Origin: Clostridiaceae bacterium
GTDB lineage: Bacteria > Bacillota > Clostridia > Oscillospirales > QAMX01
DNA length: 64,000 bases
Direction of reading: 5' to 3'
NCBI GenBank assembly: GCA_018384365.1
Contig: JAHAYX010000016.1
Coordinates: forward strand, 28,021-92,020
Shown: positions 52,523 to 62,270 of the stretch, piece by piece
How positions within the stretch are numbered: position 1 is the stretch's first letter
Layout of the letters: every line of letters begins with the position of its first letter
Program-made: the position numbers and the translations under genes
Notes under the pieces: generated by a model
What the model was told of the DNA's origin: nothing
The model's database searches: none
The model's input: the letters and a program-made list of their open reading frames with translations, nothing else

Positions 52523-54412
52523 ATGGATCATCATATTGCAGATTATGATATTGCCGTGATCGGCGCCGGGCACGCAGGGATTGAGGCGGCGCTTGCCGCC
52601 GCTCGGCTCGGTTTGCGCACGGTGTGCTTTACGATCAATCTGGATGCGGTGGGCAATATGCCCTGCAATCCGGCAATCGGCGGCACGGCCAAAGGTCATC
52701 TGGTGCGCGAAATTGACGCACTCGGCGGTGAAATGGGCCGCGCGGCGGATGAATGCTGTATCCAGTACCGGATGCTGAACCGCGGCAAGGGCCCTGCCGT
52801 GCACTCCCTGCGCGCGCAGGCGGACCGCGCCGCATACCGCGTGCGCATGAAGCATGCGCTGGAGTCGCAGGAAAATCTGGACCTCAAGCAGGCCGAAATT
52901 ACCGATATTTTACTGGAAAACGGTGCTGTTTCCGGCGTGCGCACGCATTTGGGCGGACTTTATGGCTGCCGCGCGGCGATTGTCTGCACGGGCACTTATC
53001 TGCGCGGACGCATCATCATTGGCGACGTGATGTACGACGGCGGCCCGGACGGAATGTTTGCCGCCACGCGCCTGACGCAATCCCTGCTTGACGTGGGACT
53101 GCACCTGATGCGTTTCAAGACCGGAACGCCGATGCGCGTGAATGCACGCTCGGTGGACTACGGCAAAATGACAGTACAGCAAGGCGATCCGGAGGTTGTG
53201 CCGTTCTCCTTCGATACGAAAATACCACCGGAAAATCGCGCTGTGTGTTATCTGACACATACTACGCCGGAAACGCATGCGCTCATTCGCGCAAATCTGC
53301 ACCGTTCGCCGCTTTTTTCCGGCGTAATCGAGGGCGTAGGCCCGAGATACTGCCCATCGATTGAAGACAAAATCGTTCGTTTTGCGGACCATGACAAACA
53401 TTCGCTGTTTGTGGAGCCCTGCGGCCTGCAAACGGAGGAACTATACATTCAGGGAATGTCGTCCTCCATGCCGGAGGATGTCCAGCTTGCCATGCTGCAC
53501 ACCGTGCCGGGGCTGGAGCAAGCGGAAGTGATGCGCCCGGCCTATGCCATTGAGTATGACTGCGTGGATCCGACGCAGCTTTACCCGACTCTGGAGTGTA
53601 AGACGGTGCCGGGGCTTTACGGAGCAGGCCAGTTTAACGGCAGTTCCGGTTATGAAGAGGCGGCTGCGCAGGGGCTGATGGCGGGAATCAATGCCGCCTG
53701 TAAGCTGCTGGGCCGCGAAAGCGTGGTGCTGGACCGCAGCGAAGCCTATATCGGCGCGCTGATTGATGATCTTGTGACCAAGGGAACGCCGGAACCGTAT
53801 CGCATGATGACCTCGCGCAGCGAATACCGCCTCCTGCTCCGGCAGGACAATGCCGATTTGCGGCTGTCGCATATTGGCCTGCGGGCGGGGCTGGTCAGTG
53901 AGGAACGCCATGCACGCGTGATGGAGAAGTACCGCCGCGTGGAGGAAGAAATTGCGCGTCTGGGCACGGTGATCTGCCCGCCGTCGGCGCAGGTGAATGA
54001 ACTGATGCGGACCTATGGCTCCGCGGAGCTGAAAACCGGGGCCAGCATGGCGGACTTGATCCGCCGCCCGGAGCTGGGATACGAGAAGCTTGCGCCCGTG
54101 GATCCGGAACGCCCGGAACTGCCCTCGGATATCCGGGAGTCGGTGGAGATCTCGATCCGGTATGAGGGTTATATCCGCCGCCAGAAGGCGCAGGTGGAGC
54201 AATTCCGCCGTATGGAAAACCGCCGCCTGCCGCAGGACCTGGACTATGCGTCTATTTCCGCGCTGCGCATGGAGGCGCGGCAGAAGCTGGCCAAAGCGCG
54301 CCCGTTGAATCTGGGGCAGGCCTCGCGCATTTCCGGCGTCAGCCCGGCGGACATCACGGCATTGATGATCTATCTGGAAAACCACGGGAGAGGAGGCCGC
54401 GACCATGCTTGA
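52523..54412 (+). CDS. mnmG: tRNA uridine 34 carboxymethylaminomethyl modification enzyme MnmG
   Basis: A 629-residue FAD protein, the usual length, partner of MnmE. The FAD motif is [40 protein letters not shown] is the catalytic/NADH region; [12 protein letters not shown] and [18 protein letters not shown] are family signatures. The C-terminal helical domain binds MnmE and tRNA. Its end overlaps rsmG by eight bases. Confidence 0.97.
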   Translation: MDHHIADYDIAVIGAGHAGIEAALAAARLGLRTVCFTINLDAVGNMPCNPAIGGTAKGHLVREIDALGGEMGRAADECCIQYRMLNRGKGPAVHSLRAQADRAAYRVRMKHALESQENLDLKQAEITDILLENGAVSGVRTHLGGLYGCRAAIVCTGTYLRGRIIIGDVMYDGGPDGMFAATRLTQSLLDVGLHLMRFKTGTPMRVNARSVDYGKMTVQQGDPEVVPFSFDTKIPPENRAVCYLTHTTPETHALIRANLHRSPLFSGVIEGVGPRYCPSIEDKIVRFADHDKHSLFVEPCGLQTEELYIQGMSSSMPEDVQLAMLHTVPGLEQAEVMRPAYAIEYDCVDPTQLYPTLECKTVPGLYGAGQFNGSSGYEEAAAQGLMAGINAACKLLGRESVVLDRSEAYIGALIDDLVTKGTPEPYRMMTSRSEYRLLLRQDNADLRLSHIGLRAGLVSEERHARVMEKYRRVEEEIARLGTVICPPSAQVNELMRTYGSAELKTGASMADLIRRPELGYEKLAPVDPERPELPSDIRESVEISIRYEGYIRRQKAQVEQFRRMENRRLPQDLDYASISALRMEARQKLAKARPLNLGQASRISGVSPADITALMIYLENHGRGGRDHA

Positions 54413-55109
54413 GACCTTGCTTTTTGACGGAATGCGGGAGCTGGGGCTGGATCCTGCGCGCGAAGGCGCAGGGAAACTGGTGCCGTACCTGGAAATGATG
54501 CTCGAACGCAACCAGTCGCTGAACCTGACGGCGGTGAAAGACCCTGTCGAGGCCGTTCGGCTTCATCTTTTGGACTCCCTGGCAATTTTTACGCAGATGG
54601 ATCTTGCCGGAAAGCGCGTTTTGGACGTGGGAACAGGCGGTGGAATGCCCGGCGTGGCAATTGCGCTCTATGAACCGACGGCGCAGGTGACCATGCTGGA
54701 TGCAACGGCCAAAAAGCTGGCCTTTATCCGCGAAGCCTGCGAAACACTGAACCTCTATCCGGATTTTGTGAATCTGCGCGCCGAGGAATACGCCCGCACG
54801 GAGGCACGCGAGCGATATGATGTTGTCACGGCGCGCGCCGTTGCGGCACTGCCGGTGCTGTGCGAGCTGTGCCTGCCGCTGGTACGCCCCGGCGGAGTTT
54901 TTGCTGCCTACAAGGGCAGCATGGCGCAGGAGGAACTGGATGCCTCGCGCCGCGCAGTGCGGACGCTTGGCGGCGATACGCCGCAGCTTGCCATGTACCG
55001 CATCCCCGGATCAGACGCCGAACGATCTCTGATTCTCATCAAAAAGGTCGCGCAGACACCGGCGCAATACCCGCGTGCCTATGCGCAGATCAAGAAAAAA
55101 CCGCTGTAA
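54405..55109 (+). CDS. rsmG: 16S rRNA (guanine527-N7) methyltransferase RsmG
   Basis: A 234-residue SAM-dependent methyltransferase acting on G527 of 16S rRNA. The SAM motif is [16 protein letters not shown]; upstream [12 protein letters not shown] and the catalytic-region [19 protein letters not shown] are typical. Loss of RsmG gives low-level streptomycin resistance in several bacteria (known). It closes the conserved cluster; the usual parA/parB genes do not follow. Confidence 0.96.
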   Translation: MLETLLFDGMRELGLDPAREGAGKLVPYLEMMLERNQSLNLTAVKDPVEAVRLHLLDSLAIFTQMDLAGKRVLDVGTGGGMPGVAIALYEPTAQVTMLDATAKKLAFIREACETLNLYPDFVNLRAEEYARTEARERYDVVTARAVAALPVLCELCLPLVRPGGVFAAYKGSMAQEELDASRRAVRTLGGDTPQLAMYRIPGSDAERSLILIKKVAQTPAQYPRAYAQIKKKPL

Positions 55110-55113
55110 CGAG

Positions 55114-55152
55114 ATTCCCCGGGCAGACTGTTAAAAACGCTGCCCGGGGAAT
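55114..55152 (+). terminator. Terminator of the mnmE-mnmG-rsmG operon
   Basis: TTCCCCGGGCAG and CTGCCCGGGGAA arms with a 13-base loop, a weak T tract. Confidence 0.75.
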
Positions 55153-55155
55153 AAA

Positions 55156-55190
55156 AAGGGCCGTCTCAAATTGAGACGGCCCTTTTTTGG
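55156..55190. terminator. Bidirectional terminator
   Basis: AAAAAGGGCCGTCTC, AAAT loop, GAGACGGCCCTTTTTT. It ends the SLH gene on the minus strand. Confidence 0.9.
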
Positions 55191-55205
55191 GTTGCTATGA
55201 AATTC

Positions 55206-57971
55206 TTACAGCACACCAAAGGTGATGGAGTAAGTCCAGGTGCCAACAACGCTGCCGTTGCTGTATGCAGAGATGACAAGAGTCTTGGTCTGGAGACCAA
55301 TGTTGTCAAGAATAACGGAGTTGACCTGGCCATTTGTGAGCGTATAGCTGGTGCCGCCATTCACAGAGTAGGAATAGGTGCAGCCGCCGCTCGGAATGGA
55401 GATGGCCAGCGTTGCGCTCGTGCCGCCGATGTTATAGGACAGACCGGGCTGCAGAACGTTGTTGTTCACGGAAACGGAGGGAGGCGTCACGCTCGGCGTG
55501 ACGATGCTGCCGCCGTTGGTGCCGTAAATCACGGTAACGCTGGTGGTGACGGCCTTTGTGCCGATCAGGGAGCTATTCGGCGTAAGAGTCATCGAATAGG
55601 TGACGCCGGTGCTGTATGCCGGTGCAGCATAGCTGCCGGTGATCGAAGAAACCGGAACACCATTGATGGCGTAAGTAGCCGTATAACCGGTCGGGACAGC
55701 GCCTGCGGTCACATAATAGGAAGTGGTGGTGTAAACGGTGTTGTTTGTGCCATAGTAGCCGGTGCCATCGACATAAACGGCCGGAACAACACCCATGTAG
55801 TAAGTCTGCGTTGTGGCTTCGCTGATCTTGGTGCCGTTTTCATTGACGGCCCAGGCGCTGACCACGATCACGGAACCGGAAATTCTGTTCAGATAAATTC
55901 TTGCGTAAGTAGAAGCATAAGAATTGCTGAACGTGCCGGAATCCTTCTGGATGCCATCAACGGTAACCGTGTAGGCAACCTTCGTCACACCGGTCGGGAA
56001 GCCAACCTGGATGTAATCGCTGGTGGTAACACTGGAGGAACCGCTGGAGGACGTCAGTGTCGGTGCAGATGCAGAAGTGTTGGAGCCTGCAATGATGGAT
56101 GCAGAGGTGGTTGCCGGTGCAACGCTGTTAATATTCACGAGGTTCGAGCCAAAGGCCACCGTGTAGGTCTTACCCAGCGTGATGCCCGAAGTCGGCGTCA
56201 GGTAGATCGTCGTGTTCGTGAGGGAATTGGAAACCGTAGCGGTGAACGCCGTGATTCTGGTCGAGCCTTCATACACGGTGAAGAGGCTGGCCAGCTGCGT
56301 GGAGTTCAGGCTGGTAAGCGCGGAAACGGTGTAGGGATACGTTGCAGCCTTGTAGTACATGACCTGATCAAAGGTCAGAACCAGGGAGTTGCCAAGCAGG
56401 GTGGAACCGGTCATGGAAGAGGAAAGCGTCCAGGTCGGAGTCGTGGACTTGGAAGCAGCCGGAACATCCGTGCTCATTGCGGTTGCAATGCCGGAAATCG
56501 TGGTCTTGTTGTAATACGGCTTCAGATTCGTCGTGGAAGTGATTCCGGTCGGCAGGAAGACTACGCCGACATTGTAGTTCTCGAAGGAACCCGTGACAGT
56601 CAGCGTCAGCGTATTGGCAACGTTTGCAGCAACGGTCTTATAAGTGCCGACATTCGATGCGCTGATGAGAGAAGAGGCAGCCGCCTTGATTTCCGCAGCG
56701 GTCAGAGAGGTGTTGGTCTTCGGCCATGCAGCGGCATACAGCGTACCGGCAGCATTGGTGGTCACATTGATCGTGATGATGCTGCTGTTTGCGGCATAGT
56801 AATTCACAGAGCCGCTGACAGTGGCGTTCGTGATGTTGGACTTGATGGGCTTGCCGCTGCCGGCCTCATACTTGATGCCGTCGAAGGTGGCGGTGTAGCC
56901 CTTATAAATGTAATATTCCGTGATATCCACGTCGGTGGTGGTGATGCCGTCGTCCTGAACAGCAATGTTCGTGACAGCGCCCTTACCGGAAACGGTGGAG
57001 TTCTTGGAACCGTTGTTGAAGAGGAGCTTTTTAATCAGAGAATCCTCGGAAACCGTAATGACGGTCGGTGCATTGATCTCGGCAGTGGCGATTTCGGTCT
57101 CGCCCTCAAGCTCGATTTCCGCACGGCTGCCATTCACAGTCATGTTGGAAACAACGGAGTCGTAAAGCGTCACTTCGGTGTTGCCGCGGACAATGAGGTT
57201 GCCGCTGATGTAGCAATCGGTGAAGTAAACGGCGTCAACGCCTTCGGTGATGTAAACATTGCCGGTGAAGGTAATGCCGGAGAGGTTGACAGACTTGTTG
57301 ATGGTAGCGTTTGTCTTGTAAGCACCGGATTCGGCACGGCTTGCGGAACGGTCATAGATCGCGCCGGCTGCCGTGTAGAGGATACGCAGTGCTTCCGAAC
57401 GGGTCAGAACGCGGCCCGGCTGGAAATTACCGGTGTCATCGCCCTGGATGATGCCTGCGCCTGCTGCAATCAGAGCATAAGAGCGGTAGGCCGGGGAAAT
57501 CTTGCTGTAATCCGGGAAACGGGAAGAGGAAACTGCGAGTTCGTCGTCCAGATCCAGATAACGCATGATGAGAGCAACGGCCTCTTCACGGGTCAGGTCC
57601 TTCGTAAAGTCGAAGTCCTTCGTGTACTCGTCGAGCAGGAAGCCCTGTGCGGCTGCCTTTTCGAGGTAGCGGCCTTCTCTTGCCCAGGTCGGGACATTGG
57701 TGTAGTTCACGGTTGCGGTGTCAACGAGATTGAACGTCGCGACGATCATCTTGATGAACTCGATGTGGGTGACGTCATCCTTCGGACGGAACTTACCGGT
57801 GCCGTCGCCCTCCAGGATGCCCTTATCGGTCAGATAATAGATTTCGTCGTACGCCCAGAAGTCTTTCGCAACGTCTGTATAGGTAACGGCGCCGGCGCCC
57901 GGGATCATAACCCCGGCAAACAGCGAGAATACCAGGCAGACAGCTAAGACCAACGACAATGAACGCTTCAT
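55206..57971 (-). CDS. SLH-domain cell-surface protein
   Basis: A 921-residue exported protein. The signal peptide is MKRSLSLVLAVCLVFSLFAG, cleaved near GAGA. Three SLH domains follow at about 30-80, 90-140 and 150-205 (GILEGDGTGKFRPKDDVTHIEF, then GIIQGDDTGNFQPGRVLTRSEAL), which anchor to pyruvylated wall polymer. A short strand-rich, beta-helix-like stretch (about 235-330) and long Ser/Thr/Ala-rich beta-sandwich-like repeats make up the rest. It is probably an S-layer-associated adhesin or structural protein; the ligand is unknown. The gene has few codons that give stops on the other strand, so a 916-aa antisense ORF appears in the track. AAGGAGG precedes the ATG. The 57972-58176 gap has AT-rich sequence but no promoter I trust. 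Confidence 0.92.
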   Translation of the reverse strand: MKRSLSLVLAVCLVFSLFAGVMIPGAGAVTYTDVAKDFWAYDEIYYLTDKGILEGDGTGKFRPKDDVTHIEFIKMIVATFNLVDTATVNYTNVPTWAREGRYLEKAAAQGFLLDEYTKDFDFTKDLTREEAVALIMRYLDLDDELAVSSSRFPDYSKISPAYRSYALIAAGAGIIQGDDTGNFQPGRVLTRSEALRILYTAAGAIYDRSASRAESGAYKTNATINKSVNLSGITFTGNVYITEGVDAVYFTDCYISGNLIVRGNTEVTLYDSVVSNMTVNGSRAEIELEGETEIATAEINAPTVITVSEDSLIKKLLFNNGSKNSTVSGKGAVTNIAVQDDGITTTDVDITEYYIYKGYTATFDGIKYEAGSGKPIKSNITNATVSGSVNYYAANSSIITINVTTNAAGTLYAAAWPKTNTSLTAAEIKAAASSLISASNVGTYKTVAANVANTLTLTVTGSFENYNVGVVFLPTGITSTTNLKPYYNKTTISGIATAMSTDVPAASKSTTPTWTLSSSMTGSTLLGNSLVLTFDQVMYYKAATYPYTVSALTSLNSTQLASLFTVYEGSTRITAFTATVSNSLTNTTIYLTPTSGITLGKTYTVAFGSNLVNINSVAPATTSASIIAGSNTSASAPTLTSSSGSSSVTTSDYIQVGFPTGVTKVAYTVTVDGIQKDSGTFSNSYASTYARIYLNRISGSVIVVSAWAVNENGTKISEATTQTYYMGVVPAVYVDGTGYYGTNNTVYTTTSYYVTAGAVPTGYTATYAINGVPVSSITGSYAAPAYSTGVTYSMTLTPNSSLIGTKAVTTSVTVIYGTNGGSIVTPSVTPPSVSVNNNVLQPGLSYNIGGTSATLAISIPSGGCTYSYSVNGGTSYTLTNGQVNSVILDNIGLQTKTLVISAYSNGSVVGTWTYSITFGVL

Positions 57972-58176
57972 AAATTACCTCCTTATAAGCTTGTCATTTC
58001 GTTTGTACGTACATTAGACGCACGGTTGGGCCAAAAGGTTTCATTTCACTTTGGTTCCAGAAAACATTTTACCACACACATTATGTAAATCAAAGTGGTT
58101 TTTGCAAAATTAATAAATAATTCAGATAGTAATTTTTCCCTTGCCCGCATATGATAGCGGGGAGAGGGGTGTCTGC

Positions 58177-58797
58177 ATGGAATTTGTGATTTACCAAAAC
58201 GGGGAGCCGTTTGGAACCGCGTGTGTGGAGGAAAAGGGCGCGCGTTTGCATTTTTGCGCAAAATGCCCCTTTATTCCGGGAATTTACCGCCTGTATATTT
58301 GGAAAACAGACGGAAAAGCACTGCCGCTCGGCGTCCTTCTGCCGGAAAACGGGATGCTGACACTGGACCGCACGATCTCCCGCCCCAGACAAATGCCGCC
58401 CGGGCTTGCCAGCTTCCGGTATGGCGTTTTGTGCGCGGGGGATACGCCGCCCGAGCCTCTGGCGGACGAAACGGCGCCGCAGACGGAGGCAGAACCTCCT
58501 GCCGAAGAGGATCGGGAACCGCCGCGCGCGCGGTTGGACCGTTGGCTTGAAACGGTGCGGCCCGAGAGTTTTACGGAGGACGAGGTCCTGCGGAAAACTC
58601 TGGCCGGCGCGGCGGGGATTCTGTATCGTTACCGCGCCGGGTGCGTGGAACTGGCCATTCCGGAGGCGGAACACGGCCATATTGCTCCGGCGCTTTTATT
58701 CACCCGTGCGGAGAAACTGCGCGGCGGGAATTATTTTGTGCTCAAACTTTCGGCGCAGGGCCTGCCGTGCCGGGCAGATGAGCCCAGCACATATTGA
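58177..58797 (+). CDS. Conserved hypothetical protein (206 aa)
   Basis: Not recognised. The N-terminal 70 residues look like a compact beta domain (MEFVIYQNGEPFGTACVEEKGARLHFCAKCPF, with two cysteines in FCAKCPF, then GIYRLYIWKTDGKALPLGVLLPENG). A Pro/Glu-rich linker (about 105-130) follows, and a C-terminal alpha/beta segment ends HGHIAPALLFTRAEKLRGGNYFVLKLSAQG. No signal peptide or membrane helix. The track's TTG at 58141 is rejected in favour of ATG 58177, preceded by GAGAGGGG. It is convergent with mrnC, the two coding ends overlapping by 56 bases, so reading through would give antisense RNA to both. Confidence 0.7.
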   Translation: MEFVIYQNGEPFGTACVEEKGARLHFCAKCPFIPGIYRLYIWKTDGKALPLGVLLPENGMLTLDRTISRPRQMPPGLASFRYGVLCAGDTPPEPLADETAPQTEAEPPAEEDREPPRARLDRWLETVRPESFTEDEVLRKTLAGAAGILYRYRAGCVELAIPEAEHGHIAPALLFTRAEKLRGGNYFVLKLSAQGLPCRADEPSTY

Positions 58798-59176
58798 AAA
58801 GCGCTGTCACGCGCTCCCCCTGACCGTCCAGATACAGGCTGCCGAAAAGCGCCTCCAGTGCGGTCGCGAGCGCATAGTCGGCGGCTGTTGCGCCGTGCGG
58901 GATGCGGTGGGATTTTGTGTTGCGCGCGCGGCGGAAAACCTCCTGCTCGGATTCGGTCAGGCTGTCCTGGATGGCACGCGCCGCAGCGGCCTGCGACGAT
59001 GCGCAGACAAGCTCCACGGTGCGCCGGTGCAGACGCTCGGCGGTCAGTTCATGCTCGCACAGCCGCGTGCGGACGAGCAGCTCGAATACGGCGTCGCCCA
59101 CGTGCGCAAGCGCCAGGCTGGACAACTCGCCGCGGTGCGTATCCTCATAGAAAACCGTCAGACGGCTGCTATTCAT
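58742..59176 (-). CDS. mrnC: Mini-ribonuclease III
   Basis: A 144-residue stand-alone RNase III catalytic domain without the double-stranded-RNA-binding domain. The family pattern is LALAHVGDAVFELLVRTRL at the N-terminus, with acidic metal ligands, and YALATALEALFGSLYLDG near the end, the second acidic pair. In Bacillus, Mini-III matures 23S rRNA ends. It overlaps the upstream peptidyl-prolyl isomerase gene by four bases in the same operon. Confidence 0.92.
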   Translation of the reverse strand: MNSSRLTVFYEDTHRGELSSLALAHVGDAVFELLVRTRLCEHELTAERLHRRTVELVCASSQAAAARAIQDSLTESEQEVFRRARNTKSHRIPHGATAADYALATALEALFGSLYLDGQGERVTALFNMCWAHLPGTAGPAPKV

Positions 59177-59646
59177 TCTTCGATGTATACGCGGGCCATG
59201 ATCTGCTTCTTCAGCGGCACATCACGGAAGTTTGTGCGGGTGTTGGCAATCTCATCAACAACATCCATGCCCTCGACCACATGGCCGAATGCGGCATACT
59301 GTCCGTCCAGATGCGGTGCGTCCTCATGGACGATGAAGAACTGGCTGCCTGCGCTGTCCGGATCGGCGGCACGTGCCATGGAGATGACGCCGCGGGTGTG
59401 CTTGATGGGGTTGTCCACGCCGTTTGCGGCAAATTCACCCTTGATGGTGTAGCCGGGGCCGCCGGTGCCGGTGCCCTGCGGGCAGCCGCCCTGGATCATG
59501 AAGCCTTTGATCACGCGGTGGAAGATCAGGCCGTCATAAAATCCTTCACGGACGAGCTTTTCAAAGTTCTCGCAGGAGATCGGTGCGGATACGGGATCCA
59601 GTTCCACCTTGATTTTTTTGCCGTTTTCCATTTCGATAATGACCAT
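59173..59646 (-). CDS. Cyclophilin-type peptidyl-prolyl cis-trans isomerase
   Basis: A 157-residue cytoplasmic cyclophilin. Catalytic-site motifs: GLIFHRVIKGFMIQGGCPQGTGTGGPGY (with the active Arg in FHRV), ISMARAADPDSAGSQFFIVHED and FGHVVEGMDVVDEIA. No signal peptide is present. It assists folding around proline bonds. It sits nine bases after rqcH, suggesting co-expression with ribosome-quality-control functions. Confidence 0.95.
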   Translation of the reverse strand: MVIIEMENGKKIKVELDPVSAPISCENFEKLVREGFYDGLIFHRVIKGFMIQGGCPQGTGTGGPGYTIKGEFAANGVDNPIKHTRGVISMARAADPDSAGSQFFIVHEDAPHLDGQYAAFGHVVEGMDVVDEIANTRTNFRDVPLKKQIMARVYIEE

Positions 59647-59655
59647 AGTTCACAC

Positions 59656-61473
59656 TCACTTTCTTTTTTGTTCACAGGACAGCCGCCCGACCAGCGCTTC
59701 ATCCGGCTGAACGGAGACTGTCTGATAGTCCGTATAAAATACCATGCCGGTTTTGCCGTCCGGCTGGCGGCGCACATTCCGTGCGCGGGTGTAATCCACT
59801 GCGACGTGCCCGGCGTCGCGTGCGGCGCTGTGGTATGCCGCAATCACGGCCGCTTCCCGCAGGGTTTCGTCGTCCGGCGGCGTCGTTCCGCAGAGAATCA
59901 GGACATGGGAGCCCGGCACCTTCTGCGCGTGCAGCCAGATGTCCGATTTTCCGGCAAGTTTTAGGGAAATCTGCTCATTCTGCCGGTTGTTGCGCCCGGC
60001 AAGAATACGGAAACCACCCGAGGAGAGGAATTCCATGGGCTTCAGGACAGGCAGTTTCTGCTTTTTGCCGTGCCCGGATCTGGTCTGCCCCCAACGCTGG
60101 GAAGCATAGCCGTTTTCGGCCAGTTCCGACTTGATTTCCGCAAGCTCCCGCTCGCTGGCGGCGCGTTCCAGTTCATCCGCCACACTGTCGAGATAGGCAA
60201 GCTCCCGTTCGCCGCGCGCGATCAATTCATGCAGCATGGTTTCCGCGTTTTTCGCGCGGCGGTACTGCTTGAAATAGCGCTGGGCGTTATCCTGCGGGGA
60301 CAGCTGCGGATCCAGCTTCACTTCCACGCTGGGGTATTGTCCGGATGCATCCGGCTCCGCGGTATAATCGGGCAGCAGCACGCGGTCCATGCCGCGCTCG
60401 ACCAGATAGAGCGACGAGGTGATCAGTTCGCCCGACCGGCGAAACTCCTCGCGGCCGCGCGAGGCGGCAAGTTCCCGCCGCTGGGCGTCCAGCTTCTGCG
60501 CCAGTTTTGTCCGCGCGCTGCGCACGGATTTGCGTACGGCGGACGTCCGCTGCTGCATATGCCCGATGGCTTCGCGCACGGTATAGAATTCGTCCAGCAG
60601 TGCACCGTAGCTCTCAGCGCGGATGCACTCGCGCAGCTCGCCGTACTGCGCGATGGGGAGATAGGAAAAATCGGCCGGACGGCGGATGCGCCGGCCTTCG
60701 CTGTCGGTGCGCGTTTCATATAGAATGTATGGCGCGGTATCGACGCTTGTGATGCGGGCTGCAATCGAGAGGATGGCGCCGGTCAGCGCGCTGCGGTCGG
60801 CCAGCGCCGAAAAGCGCGCGCCGCTGTCGCCGCAGGCCAGATGCGCCGCCTCCCGGCAGGTGAGGGGCGAAAGCCAGGCAAAGTGATCGAGCAGATACTT
60901 TTCAATGACGGCATCTGCGGGTGCCGCGGCAATGCGTTCCGCCGTGACCTCCGGGGTGGAGGCATCCAGCGGCAGCTTCCCCTGTAATTCCGGATAGCGG
61001 TAGAACAGCCCGGGCAGAATCTGCCGCGCGGGACTCATCGAAGCATCCACGCGCTTGAGACATTCCATAATCCGGCCGTCGGAATCGACCAGAATGATGT
61101 TCGAATAGCGCCCCATCAGCTCCGCGATCAGGCGGCGGCGCGAAGGGTAACCAAATTCGTCCGTGCAGTCCAGCGAAAGCTCCGCAATGCGGTCACCACC
61201 GGGCTGCTGTACGTCGGTAATCAGCGCACCGGTGAGATATTTGCGCAGGAACATACAGAACATTGGCGCCTGCTGCGGGTTTTCGCGCGGCGCGTCCGTA
61301 TATTGCAGGCGCGGCGCGGAAGCATTTGCGCTGAGGAGCAGGCGATGCGTTCCGGTGGGGCCATAGAGCGTGAAAAAGAGTTCGTCACGCTCCGGCTGAT
61401 TGATTTTATTAATGCGCGAGCCGGGCAGACGCATTTCGCGCAGCAGCTCGCCTAGAAAAACGGTATCAAGCAT
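59656..61473 (-). CDS. rqcH: NFACT/RqcH ribosome quality-control protein
   Basis: A 605-residue NFACT protein, formerly called fibronectin-binding. The N-terminal NFACT-N domain contains RINKINQPERDELFFTLYG and LIAELMGRYSNIILVDSDG; a central HhH/coiled-coil region spans about 280-450; the C-terminal NFACT-R domain has RNNRQNEQISLKLAGKSDIWLHAQKVPGSHVLI. RqcH binds stalled 50S subunits and adds C-terminal alanine tails that mark nascent chains for degradation. Here it is cotranscribed with cyclophilin and Mini-III downstream and a Nif3-like gene 14 bases upstream. Confidence 0.93.
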   Translation of the reverse strand: MLDTVFLGELLREMRLPGSRINKINQPERDELFFTLYGPTGTHRLLLSANASAPRLQYTDAPRENPQQAPMFCMFLRKYLTGALITDVQQPGGDRIAELSLDCTDEFGYPSRRRLIAELMGRYSNIILVDSDGRIMECLKRVDASMSPARQILPGLFYRYPELQGKLPLDASTPEVTAERIAAAPADAVIEKYLLDHFAWLSPLTCREAAHLACGDSGARFSALADRSALTGAILSIAARITSVDTAPYILYETRTDSEGRRIRRPADFSYLPIAQYGELRECIRAESYGALLDEFYTVREAIGHMQQRTSAVRKSVRSARTKLAQKLDAQRRELAASRGREEFRRSGELITSSLYLVERGMDRVLLPDYTAEPDASGQYPSVEVKLDPQLSPQDNAQRYFKQYRRAKNAETMLHELIARGERELAYLDSVADELERAASERELAEIKSELAENGYASQRWGQTRSGHGKKQKLPVLKPMEFLSSGGFRILAGRNNRQNEQISLKLAGKSDIWLHAQKVPGSHVLILCGTTPPDDETLREAAVIAAYHSAARDAGHVAVDYTRARNVRRQPDGKTGMVFYTDYQTVSVQPDEALVGRLSCEQKRK

Positions 61474-61487
61474 AATTTTTCAGTCGT

Positions 61488-62270
61488 TCAAAAGGTTTGA
61501 AACTTCATGGGATCGTCGTGCGCGGAACGAAGCAGGGAAATGCCGGGGAAATTTTTCTCAAGCAGTGTCTCCAGCGTATCCAGCACCGGGTTTTCCGTGT
61601 GGAAATGTCCGGCATCCACGACCGTAAGCCCCGCATACGCCAGCTCCAGCGAAACGGGGTACTTCACCTCCGCCGTGACGTAGGCATCGCAGCCGGAGGC
61701 CAGCGCGAACATGGCGTCCTCGTGGCTGCCGCCCGCGCCGCCGCAGACGGTGACGGTGCGGATGAGGCGGCTGCCCTCGATCCAGCGCACGCCCCGGCAG
61801 CCGAGACGCTGTCCGACATACGCGGCAAAGGCCGCAGGCGTGAGTTCTTCGGAAAGTGTGCCGCGGCGCAGAATACCCTGCCCGCCGTCGTCGACCAGGC
61901 CGGCATCCCGCAGGCCCAGCACGCGCGCCAGCGTATCGTTGACGCCGCCGGTCGCGGCGTCGAGGTTGGTGTGCATACAAATCGCCGCCGTGCGGCCCTC
62001 CAGCAGGGTCATCACGGCCGCACCGTTATAATCCGCCGGTGTGACGGAGGCAAGCGGACGGAAAATCACCGGATGATGGGAAATAACCAGGTCCACCCCG
62101 GCCTGAACCGCCGCCTGGGCGACGGCCGGCGTGATATCAAGCGTGAGCATCACGCGCCGTACCTCCCGGTTCGGATCTCCCACCAGCAGTCCGACATTAT
62201 CGCCCTGCATCTTCAGAAACGAGGGCGCAAAGCCCTCGAGCACAGTCAGAAAATCGGAAACTTTAGGCAT
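61488..62270 (-). CDS. Nif3-like dinuclear metal centre protein
   Basis: A 260-residue protein of the NIF3/DUF34 family. Metal-binding motifs are DLVISHHPVIFRPL, CMHTNLDAATGGVND and DAGHFHTE near the C-terminus, expected to hold two metal ions in a toroidal hexamer. The biochemical function is debated (a GTP cyclohydrolase-like activity has been proposed for relatives). It overlaps trmK by eight bases, the usual pairing in Firmicutes. Confidence 0.93.
   Translation of the reverse strand: MPKVSDFLTVLEGFAPSFLKMQGDNVGLLVGDPNREVRRVMLTLDITPAVAQAAVQAGVDLVISHHPVIFRPLASVTPADYNGAAVMTLLEGRTAAICMHTNLDAATGGVNDTLARVLGLRDAGLVDDGGQGILRRGTLSEELTPAAFAAYVGQRLGCRGVRWIEGSRLIRTVTVCGGAGGSHEDAMFALASGCDAYVTAEVKYPVSLELAYAGLTVVDAGHFHTENPVLDTLETLLEKNFPGISLLRSAHDDPMKFQTF

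Noticed and set aside
55197-57947. 916-aa plus-strand ORF
   Set aside because: Antisense to the SLH protein, which has a signal peptide, SLH domains and a ribosome site; the plus ORF has none and is low-complexity Gly/Arg/Asn.
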